Shown: positions 17,563 to 25,910 of the stretch, piece after piece
Layout: every line of letters begins with the position of its first letter
Numbering within the stretch: position 1 is the first letter of the stretch
DNA from: Caloramator fervidus
Lineage (GTDB): Bacteria; Bacillota; Clostridia; Clostridiales; Caloramatoraceae
DNA: 48,176 nucleotides
Direction: 5' to 3'
Assembly (NCBI RefSeq): GCF_900108045.1
Contig: NZ_FNUK01000016.1
Span: 1-48,176 of the forward strand
Position numbers and translations under genes: made by a program
The notes under the pieces: generated by a model
The model's database searches: none
Told to the model about the DNA's origin: nothing
The model's input: only the letters and a program-made list of their open reading frames with translations

Positions 17563-17582
17563 ATTGTTAACTTATAAACAAT
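17563..17582. promoter_or_regulatory. Candidate activator site upstream of the sigma-54 promoter
   Basis: ATTGTT (17563-17568) and AACAAT (17577-17582) form a 20-bp dyad about 125-150 bases upstream of the -24 box, within the usual distance for an enhancer. The region is very AT-rich, so a dyad could arise by chance. The rest of 17439-17615 shows no open frame and nothing else I can name. Confidence 0.35.
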
Positions 17583-17615
17583 GCTTTATTAACAAAAATT
17601 TAATAAAAATATAAA

Positions 17616-17645
17616 AGGTTGATGCAAATATTTTTGCATCAACCT
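17616..17645 (-). terminator. Terminator of the sigma-54 activator gene
   Basis: A perfect 13-bp stem, AGGTTGATGCAAA (17616-17628) and TTTGCATCAACCT (17633-17645), with a 4-base loop. On the minus strand it is followed by TTTATATTTTTATT. It separates the activator transcript from the sigma-54 promoter. Confidence 0.88.
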
Positions 17646-17647
17646 GC

Positions 17648-19027
17648 TTAAAATTTGGCACTTTCATTTATTTTATATTTTTTCATTTTATGTTGCAAAG
17701 TTTGTCTTTTAATTTTCAACTTTTCTGCCGCCTTTGTTATGTTATAATTTGTTTCCTCAAGAGCACTTAAAATTAAACTTTTTTCAATGTTTTCTAAATA
17801 TTCATTAAGCCCTATATCCAAACTCAAATTACTCTTTAAAGATCTTTTGAAAATCTGCTCTTTATATTGACCTACAAAGTGTTCCTCTTTTAAAAGTCCT
17901 GTAGTAGCTAAATTCATAGCACTTTCTAAGTAGTTTTTAAGTTCCCTTACATTTCCTGGCCAATCATAAGACATAAACGCATCATATACCTCTTTAGATA
18001 AATCTTGAATGTTTTTATTTAATTCTTTATTATATTTCTTTATAAAATAATTAACAAGCAAAGGTATATCCTCTTTTCTTTCTCTAAGAGGTGGAATTGC
18101 TATATTTATTACACTAAGCCTATAATATAAATCCTTCCTTAGTTTTCCATTTAATATTGCAGCATATGGATCCTCATTAATAGTTGCAATAACTCTAACA
18201 TCAATTGGAATATCCTTAAGTCCACCTATTCTTCTTATATAACTTTCCTGAAGAACTCTTAAAAGCTTAGCTTGAAGGTTTAGCGGCATAGAATTTATCT
18301 CATCTAACAAAATAGTTCCACCATTTGCTTGTTCAAAAAGTCCTGGTCTATCTAAAGCTCCCGTAAAGCCTCCTTTTACTGTTCCAAATAAAATTCCTTC
18401 AAGTAAAGATTCAGGTAAAGCAGCACAATTTACCGCTATAAAAGGTTTATCTTTTCTTAAACTTTCATTATGAATACATCTTGCAAAAACTTCTTTACCA
18501 GTCCCTGTTTCACCATAAATAAGCACTGTTGAGGAAGATTTTGCTGCCTTTTTAGCTATTTCAACCGCTTTTAAAAATTTTGGACTACATCCTATAATAT
18601 TTGAAAAATTTGTTGTCTCACCTAAGTTATCTTTTTCTTCTGTAAGTTTAATTATTTTATCATAAAGTTCTTTTATTTTTGTAAAATCCTTTGAAATCTC
18701 TACTGCTCCAACTATCTCTCCATCCTTTATTATAGGCAAAGTTGTGTTAACTGAAGTTATATGATATCCCTTTTTATTCAAATAAGTTTGATATCTATCT
18801 ATGATAATCTCTCCAGTTTTAACCGCATTTAATAAAGTACTTGTATTTTCATTAAGACTTGGAAAAACCTCTAGGATATTTTTTCCTAAAACCTCTTCCT
18901 CTTCCATACCCTCTAGGTTTGCCATAGCTTTGTTGTAAATGATTGTATTTCCATGTTTATCTATAACATGTATACCTTCTTGAGTATATTTTAAAATTAT
19001 CTCAAGAATTTCTTTGTAAAAGTTCAT
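17648..19027 (-). CDS. Sigma-54-dependent activator with PAS domain, probable ornithine-pathway regulator
   Basis: Bacterial enhancer-binding protein, 459 residues. N-terminal PAS sensor (about 1-115, YTQEGIHVIDKHGNTIIYN), AAA+ domain with Walker A GETGTGKE (172-179), the sigma-54 contact loop GGFTGA (219-224; the usual motif is GAFTGA), Walker B GGTILLDE (236-243), the arginine-rich PPLRERKEDIPLL, and a C-terminal Fis-type HTH (NITKAAEKLKIKRQTLQHKM). It resembles RocR-type activators. The frame extends to 19066, but GGGGAG before ATG 19027 and the 4-base ATGA overlap with cinA set the start. Being next to the sigma-54 promoter of the ornithine operon, it is the likely activator; ligand unknown, perhaps ornithine. 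Confidence 0.9.
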   Translation of the reverse strand: MNFYKEILEIILKYTQEGIHVIDKHGNTIIYNKAMANLEGMEEEEVLGKNILEVFPSLNENTSTLLNAVKTGEIIIDRYQTYLNKKGYHITSVNTTLPIIKDGEIVGAVEISKDFTKIKELYDKIIKLTEEKDNLGETTNFSNIIGCSPKFLKAVEIAKKAAKSSSTVLIYGETGTGKEVFARCIHNESLRKDKPFIAVNCAALPESLLEGILFGTVKGGFTGALDRPGLFEQANGGTILLDEINSMPLNLQAKLLRVLQESYIRRIGGLKDIPIDVRVIATINEDPYAAILNGKLRKDLYYRLSVINIAIPPLRERKEDIPLLVNYFIKKYNKELNKNIQDLSKEVYDAFMSYDWPGNVRELKNYLESAMNLATTGLLKEEHFVGQYKEQIFKRSLKSNLSLDIGLNEYLENIEKSLILSALEETNYNITKAAEKLKIKRQTLQHKMKKYKINESAKF

Positions 19028-20271
19028 TCTCCCCTCCCCCAATTTTTTATTTCCTTTATAAGCCAATGCATAGCAAAATTTGTAGATAAAAGCCTTATCC
19101 TTTGCCTATCCCCAGAAAGCCTAAGTTCCTTATACTTTTCTATTCCATTAAAATACATTCCAATATAAACAAGTCCAACAGGTTTTTTATCTGTTCCTCC
19201 TGAAGGCCCCGCTATACCAGTTGTTGAAATTCCTATATCAGCTCCTAAAGATAAAGCAACTCCTTTTGCCATTTCAATAGCACATTCCTTACTAACTGCG
19301 CCATATTTTTTTAAAGTTTCCTCTTTTACTCCTAATCTTTTTATTTTAGATTCATTGCTATAAGTTACAACTCCCTCTAATAAAACTGAAGAAATTCCAG
19401 CAAAATTAACAAGTCTTGAAATTAACATACCTCCTGTGCAGGACTCTGCCACTGCTATTTTTAAATTGTTCTTTATAAGAAGATTTCCTAAAACCTCTTC
19501 AAGATTTGTTTCACCTTCCCCATATATAAAATCTTTAAGTCTATTTCTTATTTCAGCTTCGATAGGATAAATAAGTTTTTCTGCCTCTTTTTGATTTTTA
19601 GCACTTGCAGTTATTCTTAAAGTCACTTCCCCTTCTTTTACATAAGGAGCTATAGTGGGATTGGATTGATTTTCTATCAAATCCCTTATTTTTTCTTCAA
19701 CATAACTTTCTCCAATCCCTGCAATTTTCAATACCTTAGAATAAAGAATACCTTTTGAGTATTTTAAAAGCCTTGGCATTACCTGATTTTCAAACATAGG
19801 TATCATTTCTTTAGGAGGCCCTGGAAGCATAAATAAAACTTTTCCTTTATCTTCAAGATATATTCCAGGAGCAGTTCCAAAATCATTCAAAAGAGCTTCC
19901 CCACCTTCTATTATATACGCCTGTTTTTTAATAGCATCATTTATGGGTAAATTCCTTCTTAAAAAATGTTCTTCTATCTTTTTCAATGAATTAAAATCAA
20001 GGATTAAACCTTTATTAAAATATTTTGCCGCAACCTCCTTTGAAAGGTCATCCTGAGTTGGACCAAGCCCTCCTGTTGTTATAACCATATCGCTTCTTTT
20101 AAAAGCAATATCAAAAGCCTCTAAAAGACGTTTTTCATTATCCCCTACAACCGTTTGAAAGTAAACAAATATTCCAAGATCTTTAAGCCTTTTTGCTAAG
20201 TATTGAGCGTTAGTGTTTACAATATCTCCAAGCAAAAGCTCTGTTCCAATAGAAATTATTTCACAAATCAT
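19024..20271 (-). CDS. cinA: CinA-family protein (NMN amidase-type, two domains)
   Basis: Full-length CinA, 415 residues: an N-terminal MoeA/MogA-like domain (EIISIGTELLLGDIVNTNAQ, VITTGGLGPTQDDLS, FMLPGPPKEM) and a C-terminal PncC-type domain (AVAESCTGGMLISRLV, YSNESKIKRLGV, GIAGPSGGTDKKPVGLVYIG). The C-terminal domain usually hydrolyses nicotinamide mononucleotide to nicotinate mononucleotide; the N-terminal domain is an ADP-ribose pyrophosphatase in some members. AAAGGGGG precedes the ATG. It overlaps the sigma-54 activator by 4 bases (ATGA), so they are co-transcribed; no functional tie is evident. Confidence 0.93.
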   Translation of the reverse strand: MICEIISIGTELLLGDIVNTNAQYLAKRLKDLGIFVYFQTVVGDNEKRLLEAFDIAFKRSDMVITTGGLGPTQDDLSKEVAAKYFNKGLILDFNSLKKIEEHFLRRNLPINDAIKKQAYIIEGGEALLNDFGTAPGIYLEDKGKVLFMLPGPPKEMIPMFENQVMPRLLKYSKGILYSKVLKIAGIGESYVEEKIRDLIENQSNPTIAPYVKEGEVTLRITASAKNQKEAEKLIYPIEAEIRNRLKDFIYGEGETNLEEVLGNLLIKNNLKIAVAESCTGGMLISRLVNFAGISSVLLEGVVTYSNESKIKRLGVKEETLKKYGAVSKECAIEMAKGVALSLGADIGISTTGIAGPSGGTDKKPVGLVYIGMYFNGIEKYKELRLSGDRQRIRLLSTNFAMHWLIKEIKNWGRGE

Positions 20272-20301
20272 AGTAAGCCCCCTTTTTAGTATCCTTATGG
20301 A

Positions 20302-23300
20302 CTACTTTAAAGTTTTAAAATATTCCTTAATTATACCATAGCTCTTTTTTAATCTTTCCCTATATTTAGGCTCTTCCCATCCCTTCCATTTGTATATTTT
20401 AGTCTCAACATATTGTTTTCCCGGAAAAACATCTACTAATTTGTTGTTTGCCACTACAATTCCACTTATTATAAATCCGTCTGTTACAGTTGTTTTAAAT
20501 GTATCCCTTTCTGGATAATATAAATACTTTTTATCATCATCTAAAACCCTATGACTTGAAGGATCCGTTACATTAAGCTTTGCCCATGGAATTCTAATAT
20601 ATATTTTTTCCTCAATATAGAAACAATTACTTGAATCAGTAAAATCTCCATATTTTAAAGTACTTCCATCTTGCCTTATCTGTGGAATTATCTTTCCATC
20701 CATTGTAACTCTGCTTTTATTTATAACAGGTTTAATTTCTTCATAAATTCCCTTTTCTGTCTTTTTAGATGAAAACTTCATATTTCCTATGTTGTATTCT
20801 GGATGTGCTAATATCTTTGCAGTTTTATTTTTTATTTTAATAATAAACTCCATGCCAGTTGGAGATTTAAAATCAATATAAGGAGAATACTTAAAATCAC
20901 CTTTACTTCTATCATAAGTATCTATACCAATTATTATTTCATTATTAATGAAATCAAAATTTTTATCATATTCAAGATCTATATACAAATATGTTTCATC
21001 AGAAAATATACTTATACTTTTAATCAATCCATCATCCTTTATTTGTAAATCAGGTTTTTCAGGTTTTATGCTCTCTACCGCAAGTATACCATAGTTTTGC
21101 TCAGGATCCACTGCATTATGCCAAAGTACATGCCTTTCATAAGGAATCATAAAAGGTTCTGTAATCCACGTCTTTTTTGCCCATTCATCCATCCATTCAA
21201 ATATAATTCCTCCTATATATCCTTCTTTTTTTATTGCCTTCATCATCCTAACTATACCTTCTCCTTGAGTTATTTCATCCACTCCTCCATGATTATAACC
21301 ATCAGGATTCATGTGGGCATTTCCAGCCCCTGTAGCAAGTCCAAATTCTGCAACAAGAGCAGGAAACTTTTTATGTTGAGAAATAAACTCCTTTAAATAA
21401 CCTCCATACATGAGTCTTCCATACTCATCCTTATATTCTTTATAGTGCTCTTCATTGTTCATAAAATCAGGATAATTAGGATAAATATGATATGCTCCAA
21501 AAAATCCTGCAATATTTCTAGCCCCTAAATCAAAATTATTTATATTTACTATTGCCTTGTCATTATATTCAAGCTCTTTTTTAGAAAAAGCATTAAATTC
21601 ACTTCTATGAAGGATAGGGTCTAACGTTGGCCAACTTACTATAGCTACCGGATGTTGAAATTTATATTTTTCTTCTTCATATTTCATTAAATAATCGCAA
21701 CATAGTGCAAGCCACGCTTCAGTAGCTTCCCCTACCTGACATGACACATACTCTCCTTTATATTTGTATCCCTTATTTTTTTGATTGGTGCTTATAACTT
21801 CATCGGGTTCTAATTCTCTTCCAACCAAAAATGCAATAGTCCACTTAGAAACATCAGAATCATAAATCCCATAGGATTTTCCTATTCTCTTTGGAATTTC
21901 AATATTTCCATGAATTGCATCAATAACATATTCTATTTCTTTCATAAAACTTTTAAGATTTTCTTTATCTAAATAATTATGGTCCTTAGGATTTTCATCA
22001 GGCCATATTTCTTGAACAAGATATAAAGGATTATCTTTATGAATTTCATTATATGTTTTTAAAGCCTTATAAAATGAAGGATGAATTAATGTATATACAC
22101 GAATAGTATTTACATTCATTTTTCCAATTAAATCAAACCATCTTAAATAGTCAGCTTCATTTTCAGGCATTTGAGTAAACCATTTCCCTGGAGTTGCTAA
22201 TCCTAAATTAACCCCTTTTATAAAAAAACTTTGCCAAACTCCATTTTTGTATATTTGAAACTCATTGTTTTTTATCCTTGATACAAGTTTAACTCCTTTG
22301 TAATTATATAAACCATAATCAATAGCTTTATTCATAACTTTAACATCTTTAATTATTTTTTTCATCATTGGAACATACACTTTCCAATAAAAAGCATCTT
22401 GAGAATCCGTATTTACTGATACAAGCTTTTTAAACAAATCATATCCTTCTAACTTGTAAAAATAAGGCACATCATTTATATCAGCAAAATCCCCTGAAAA
22501 ATAGTATGAAGTATAATCAGAACTAACCTTTCTAAGAACAGCTGGAAACTTTTTGTCTAAACCATATTTTTTAAGTTTTTTATATCCTCCCTCATTAACA
22601 TCTAAAATAAAATTTGCTATAACTTCCGAATCAATTGCACTAACAACTTCAAACCAATAATTATAATTTACATAGTTTTTTACATTAAATTCCCTTAAAT
22701 ATTTTTCACCAAACTGAATCCTTAGTTTTTTACTACCAAAATCATTTTTATCTAAAACTAATATCTTATTATCTTGTGAAATAAATACAAAACCTCTACC
22801 TTTAAAATCCCATTTTGAATTATACTGCTTTTCATAATTTTCAATAATCCACATTGGAACTTCAACATCCTTTTTAAGCTCAACAAAATACCTTCCTATC
22901 CAACCATTCCATTTAAATCCAAAAATGTTTTCTAGCTCATCTTTAACTTTTTCCTGTGTTGGATACTCAATAGTATTAAACTCAGCAACTATAACTCTAC
23001 CATTATTTAAATAAGATTTTATCTTAAAAAGTTCTTCTTCTTTTAATCCTCCATATATTAGATTTGATTTTATATCTTCTTTATTTTGCTTGTAATCATT
23101 TTCATATACTCCATAAGCGTCAGCTATGTATATAAAATCTGGATTGTTTGGCTGTATCTCAAATATATTATATCTTTCTCCATCTGGGTAAAATCCAAAA
23201 TAATCCTTTTTATAATCAAAATAATTACCTGTTATTTTATTTTTTACCTTCATATTATTTAAAATCCAAACTAAACCTTTATGTTCCCTAAAATCCTTAT

Positions 23301-23424
23301 TAGGAACGGTTTTGTCTATTATCCAAACATTCAAATATGAAGTTTTCTTTTTAATATAAAGCAAAAACGGTAGCATAATTGTCAATAGCCCCAAAAAAAA
23401 TAATAAAACAAATCTTTTTTTCAT
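20302..23424 (-). CDS. Membrane-anchored glycoside-hydrolase-like protein (TIM barrel)
   Basis: Large (1040 residues) protein with one N-terminal hydrophobic anchor (about 5-24), so most of it should be extracytoplasmic. Residues 90-170 (PDFIYIADAYGVYEND, NNGRVIVAEFN) look like a class I glutamine amidotransferase-type flavodoxin fold. From about 400 a GH-A-like TIM barrel follows: FIKGVNLGLATPGKWF, MNVNTIRVYTLIHPSFY, FLVGRELEPDEV with a candidate acid/base Glu537, VAEFGLATG with candidate nucleophile Glu693, and GGIIFEWMDEW at strand 8. The last 250 residues are beta-rich and may form a sugar-binding module. The exact family is not recognised. Start supported by AGGTGAT. Role in envelope or exopolysaccharide turnover is inference. 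Confidence 0.75.
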   Translation of the reverse strand: MKKRFVLLFFLGLLTIMLPFLLYIKKKTSYLNVWIIDKTVPNKDFREHKGLVWILNNMKVKNKITGNYFDYKKDYFGFYPDGERYNIFEIQPNNPDFIYIADAYGVYENDYKQNKEDIKSNLIYGGLKEEELFKIKSYLNNGRVIVAEFNTIEYPTQEKVKDELENIFGFKWNGWIGRYFVELKKDVEVPMWIIENYEKQYNSKWDFKGRGFVFISQDNKILVLDKNDFGSKKLRIQFGEKYLREFNVKNYVNYNYWFEVVSAIDSEVIANFILDVNEGGYKKLKKYGLDKKFPAVLRKVSSDYTSYYFSGDFADINDVPYFYKLEGYDLFKKLVSVNTDSQDAFYWKVYVPMMKKIIKDVKVMNKAIDYGLYNYKGVKLVSRIKNNEFQIYKNGVWQSFFIKGVNLGLATPGKWFTQMPENEADYLRWFDLIGKMNVNTIRVYTLIHPSFYKALKTYNEIHKDNPLYLVQEIWPDENPKDHNYLDKENLKSFMKEIEYVIDAIHGNIEIPKRIGKSYGIYDSDVSKWTIAFLVGRELEPDEVISTNQKNKGYKYKGEYVSCQVGEATEAWLALCCDYLMKYEEEKYKFQHPVAIVSWPTLDPILHRSEFNAFSKKELEYNDKAIVNINNFDLGARNIAGFFGAYHIYPNYPDFMNNEEHYKEYKDEYGRLMYGGYLKEFISQHKKFPALVAEFGLATGAGNAHMNPDGYNHGGVDEITQGEGIVRMMKAIKKEGYIGGIIFEWMDEWAKKTWITEPFMIPYERHVLWHNAVDPEQNYGILAVESIKPEKPDLQIKDDGLIKSISIFSDETYLYIDLEYDKNFDFINNEIIIGIDTYDRSKGDFKYSPYIDFKSPTGMEFIIKIKNKTAKILAHPEYNIGNMKFSSKKTEKGIYEEIKPVINKSRVTMDGKIIPQIRQDGSTLKYGDFTDSSNCFYIEEKIYIRIPWAKLNVTDPSSHRVLDDDKKYLYYPERDTFKTTVTDGFIISGIVVANNKLVDVFPGKQYVETKIYKWKGWEEPKYRERLKKSYGIIKEYFKTLK

Positions 23425-23451
23425 ATTATCACCTCTAATTTATTTTAAAAT

Positions 23452-23475
23452 AAAAAAGGGTTAAACCCCTTTTTT
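23452..23475 (-). terminator. Terminator after the patatin gene
   Basis: AAAAAAGGG (23452-23460) and CCCTTTTTT (23467-23475) with a 6-base loop, overlapping the patatin stop codon. T6 follows GGG on the minus strand. It stands between patatin and the glycoside-hydrolase-like gene. Confidence 0.7.
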
Positions 23476-24210
23476 TAATGCAATATCATATCCCTTTTTA
23501 AATAAATCGCAACAAAAGTCCTTTTCAAACTTTATAGTATCTTCAGGATTTGTATTAAAACAAGGCTTAAAAACAATCAAATCTTCTTTTTTGTAATAAT
23601 TATAAATATCCTCTGGAACTTCAAAAGTACTTTTAAGACCAATTATTATTATTTTATCAACTTTATGTTTTTTAAAAGGCTCCAAAAGACAATTGTTTAA
23701 TATACCACCATCTAATTTAAATCCATCGTATAATCCTAAAGAAACATCATTTTTAAATTTTTCAAATAATATCTTAGTATCAAACTTTTCAACATCTTTA
23801 CTAAAAGGCAAAAGCGAACTTGCTTTTACACATTCCAAAGCCTCAGCCTGTGATTTATTCTTTATATCAACAATAACTTCATGTAAACTACTCTTTTTAA
23901 CAAATACATAATTTACATAAACCTTCTCTATTTTTTTATCTTCTCCTTCTAATTTATAAAGTTCATCTATGATTTTGGAATTATCCACAACTTTATCTAA
24001 ATAAGAAGCATACTTTTTTCCATCCATATTATTCCAAAATTCATAAAGTTTTTCATATTGATTTTTCATCATAAAATATGCATTTATAGCACCAATAGAA
24101 GTTCCTGTTATAATCTTGATATTAATATCTTTTTCTTTAAGGTACTTTATAATTCCTGCTTGAAAAGCTCCCTTTGCACCACCACCAGTTAAACATAGAC
24201 CATATTGCAT
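23461..24210 (-). CDS. Patatin-like phospholipase
   Basis: Patatin-fold acyl hydrolase with a Ser-Asp dyad. The oxyanion loop GGGAKGAFQAG is at residues 9-19, the nucleophile elbow GTSIG has Ser38, and the dyad Asp167 is in KLDGGILNN. The 249 residues are short for the family but contain all key elements, as in small bacterial patatins. No signal peptide, so probably cytoplasmic or membrane-associated. The frame opens at TTG 24219; AAGGGG lies 9 bases before ATG 24210, which I prefer. Lipid substrate not predictable. Its own terminator follows, so it is probably a single-gene unit. Confidence 0.88.
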   Translation of the reverse strand: MQYGLCLTGGGAKGAFQAGIIKYLKEKDINIKIITGTSIGAINAYFMMKNQYEKLYEFWNNMDGKKYASYLDKVVDNSKIIDELYKLEGEDKKIEKVYVNYVFVKKSSLHEVIVDIKNKSQAEALECVKASSLLPFSKDVEKFDTKILFEKFKNDVSLGLYDGFKLDGGILNNCLLEPFKKHKVDKIIIIGLKSTFEVPEDIYNYYKKEDLIVFKPCFNTNPEDTIKFEKDFCCDLFKKGYDIALKKGV

Positions 24211-24244
24211 GATTAACAACCCCTTATGTCAAAAATTTAAAGTA

Positions 24245-24274
24245 AACCCACAAAGGCTTTATCCTTTGTGGGTT
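24245..24274 (-). terminator. Terminator of glyA
   Basis: AACCCACAAAGG (24245-24256) and CCTTTGTGGGTT (24263-24274) form a perfect 12-bp stem with a 6-base loop, followed on the minus strand by TACTTTAAATTTTT. It overlaps the glyA stop codon. Confidence 0.8.
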
Positions 24275-25508
24275 ATTTGTAAAGCGGGAATTTTTCAACA
24301 AGGGCTTTAACTCTTTGTTTTGCTTCTTTTAAATCTGTATCTCTATTCTCTATAACCCAATTTATAATATCCGCAACTTCAATCATCTCTTCCTTACCAA
24401 ATCCTCTTGTTGTAACTGCTGGAGTTCCTATCCTTATTCCACTTGTTACAAGGGGACCTTCTGGATCAAATGGTATAGTATTTTTATTAACTGTAATTCC
24501 AACCTTATCTAAAAGCAGCTCTGCATCCTTTCCTGTAATATGCTTATTTCTTAAATCTACAAGCATTAGATGATTATCCGTTCCTCCTGAAACAAGCTTA
24601 AATCCCCTATCTATCAATGCGTTTGCTAAAATCTTTGCATTTTCTACAACTTTTCTTTGGTACTCTTTAAATTCTTCACTCATTGCCTCCTTAAAACATA
24701 CCGCCTTTGCTGCAATAACGTGTTCCAAAGGACCTCCTTGAATTCCAGGGAATATGGTCTTATCTATAAGTTTTGCATATTGTTCTTTACAAAGGATTGC
24801 TCCACCCCTTGGGCCTCTTAAGGTTTTATGGGTAGTTGTTGTAACAAAATCCGCATATTCAACAGGATTAGGGTGTAATCCTGCTGCAACAAGACCTGCA
24901 ATATGAGCCATATCTACCATCATATAGGCTCCAACTTCATCACATATTTCCCTTATCCTTTTAAAATCTATAATTCTTGGATAAGCACTTGCTCCTGAAA
25001 CTATCATTTTGGGTCTTTCTTGTAATGCAATCTTTCTAAGTTCGTCATAATCTATAAATCCTTCTTCATTTACTCCATAGGATACAAAGTTAAAAAGCTT
25101 TCCTGAAAAGTTTACAGGACTTCCATGAGTTAAATGTCCCCCACAAGATAAACTCATACCAAGAACCTTATCACCTGGTTCTAAAACTGCCATATAAACT
25201 GCCATATTAGCTTGTGAACCTGAATGGGGTTGAACATTAGCATGTTCAGCACCAAATAATTTTTTTAATCTTTCCCTTGCAATATCTTCTATAAAATCAA
25301 CATATTCACATCCACCGTAGTATCTTTTTCCAGGATAACCTTCCGCATATTTATTTGTAAGCTGTGAACCTTGGGCTTCCATGACAGCCTTACTTGTAAA
25401 ATTTTCTGATGCTATAAGTTCAATATGGTTGTTTTGTCTTTCCATCTCTTTTAGTATGTATTCATAAACCTCAGGATCAACTTTTTTAAGATTTTCAAGA
25501 CTCATCAT
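24273..25508 (-). CDS. glyA: Serine hydroxymethyltransferase
   Basis: PLP enzyme interconverting serine and glycine with transfer of the one-carbon unit to tetrahydrofolate. The PLP lysine is in [14 protein letters not shown]; also visible are [35 protein letters not shown] and [14 protein letters not shown]. The frame opens at TTG 25523, but AAAGGG precedes ATG 25508 by about 6 bases (MMSLENLKK), giving 411 residues, the usual length; ATG 25505 is equally possible. Monocistronic between its own promoter and terminator. Confidence 0.97.
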   Translation of the reverse strand: MMSLENLKKVDPEVYEYILKEMERQNNHIELIASENFTSKAVMEAQGSQLTNKYAEGYPGKRYYGGCEYVDFIEDIARERLKKLFGAEHANVQPHSGSQANMAVYMAVLEPGDKVLGMSLSCGGHLTHGSPVNFSGKLFNFVSYGVNEEGFIDYDELRKIALQERPKMIVSGASAYPRIIDFKRIREICDEVGAYMMVDMAHIAGLVAAGLHPNPVEYADFVTTTTHKTLRGPRGGAILCKEQYAKLIDKTIFPGIQGGPLEHVIAAKAVCFKEAMSEEFKEYQRKVVENAKILANALIDRGFKLVSGGTDNHLMLVDLRNKHITGKDAELLLDKVGITVNKNTIPFDPEGPLVTSGIRIGTPAVTTRGFGKEEMIEVADIINWVIENRDTDLKEAKQRVKALVEKFPLYK

Positions 25509-25545
25509 AACACACCCTTTCAATTTGAAAAATATTCCTAATTTT

Positions 25546-25574
25546 ATTATAAATTTAATAAACTAATTAGTAAA
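25546..25574 (-). promoter_or_regulatory. Probable glyA promoter
   Basis: TATAAT at 25551-25546, 17 bases downstream of TTTACT (25574-25569, 4 of 6 match). The predicted start is about 30 bases before ATG 25508. Nothing like a glycine riboswitch is visible. Confidence 0.5.
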
Positions 25575-25600
25575 TATCTTTGAAACTTTTAAATAAAGAA

Positions 25601-25627
25601 AAATCTCCCACTGTAAGCAGGAGATTT
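25601..25627 (-). terminator. Terminator after the CsoR-family gene
   Basis: AAATCTCC (25601-25608) and GGAGATTT (25620-25627) with an 11-base loop, followed on the minus strand by TTCTTTATTT. It overlaps the stop codon and ends the yajQ-csoR-like unit. Confidence 0.75.
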
Positions 25628-25898
25628 ACTTCATAAACTTTAATATTACATCTATAAGATCTTGAATTTCTTTTTCATTATCTAATTCTTGTTTTGCTGC
25701 CTTTAATATACAAGACTTTGAATAATTCTCTAATATTAATCCTCCAACCTTATTTATCGCTGCTCTAACCGCTGCAATTTGAATTAAAATATCCGAACAA
25801 TCTTCACCTTTTTCTACCATCTTTTGAATTCCTTTTACCTGTCCTTCTATCCTTCTTAGTCTTTTTATTATATCCTCTTTAGAACAACATTCAACCAT
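25626..25898 (-). CDS. CsoR/DUF156-family regulator without the copper-ligand His
   Basis: Small (90 residues) all-helical metal or sulfur-sensing repressor. The family core KRLRRIEGQVKGIQKMVE and DCSDILIQIAAVRAAIN is clear. Copper CsoR uses Cys-His-Cys; here Cys34 and Cys63 are present, but the His position, four residues before the second Cys, is Tyr59 (LENYSKSC). Two-cysteine members of this family (CstR type) sense persulfides, so a sulfur-sensing role is more likely than copper. There is an extra CC pair at 4-5. It follows yajQ by 12 bases with an AAGGTGGGG site. No sulfurtransferase or copper pump is adjacent, so the target is unknown. Confidence 0.88.
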   Translation of the reverse strand: MVECCSKEDIIKRLRRIEGQVKGIQKMVEKGEDCSDILIQIAAVRAAINKVGGLILENYSKSCILKAAKQELDNEKEIQDLIDVILKFMK

Positions 25899-25910
25899 AC
25901 CTACCCCACC

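Noticed and set aside
24220-24244. TTGACA at the patatin start as its promoter
   Set aside because: A 17-base spacer would put the -10 inside the coding region after the ATG, so it could not drive the full gene.
25509-25600. Glycine riboswitch in front of glyA
   Set aside because: The leader is too short and too AT-rich, with none of the conserved helices or GGAGAG-type sequence elements of that riboswitch.
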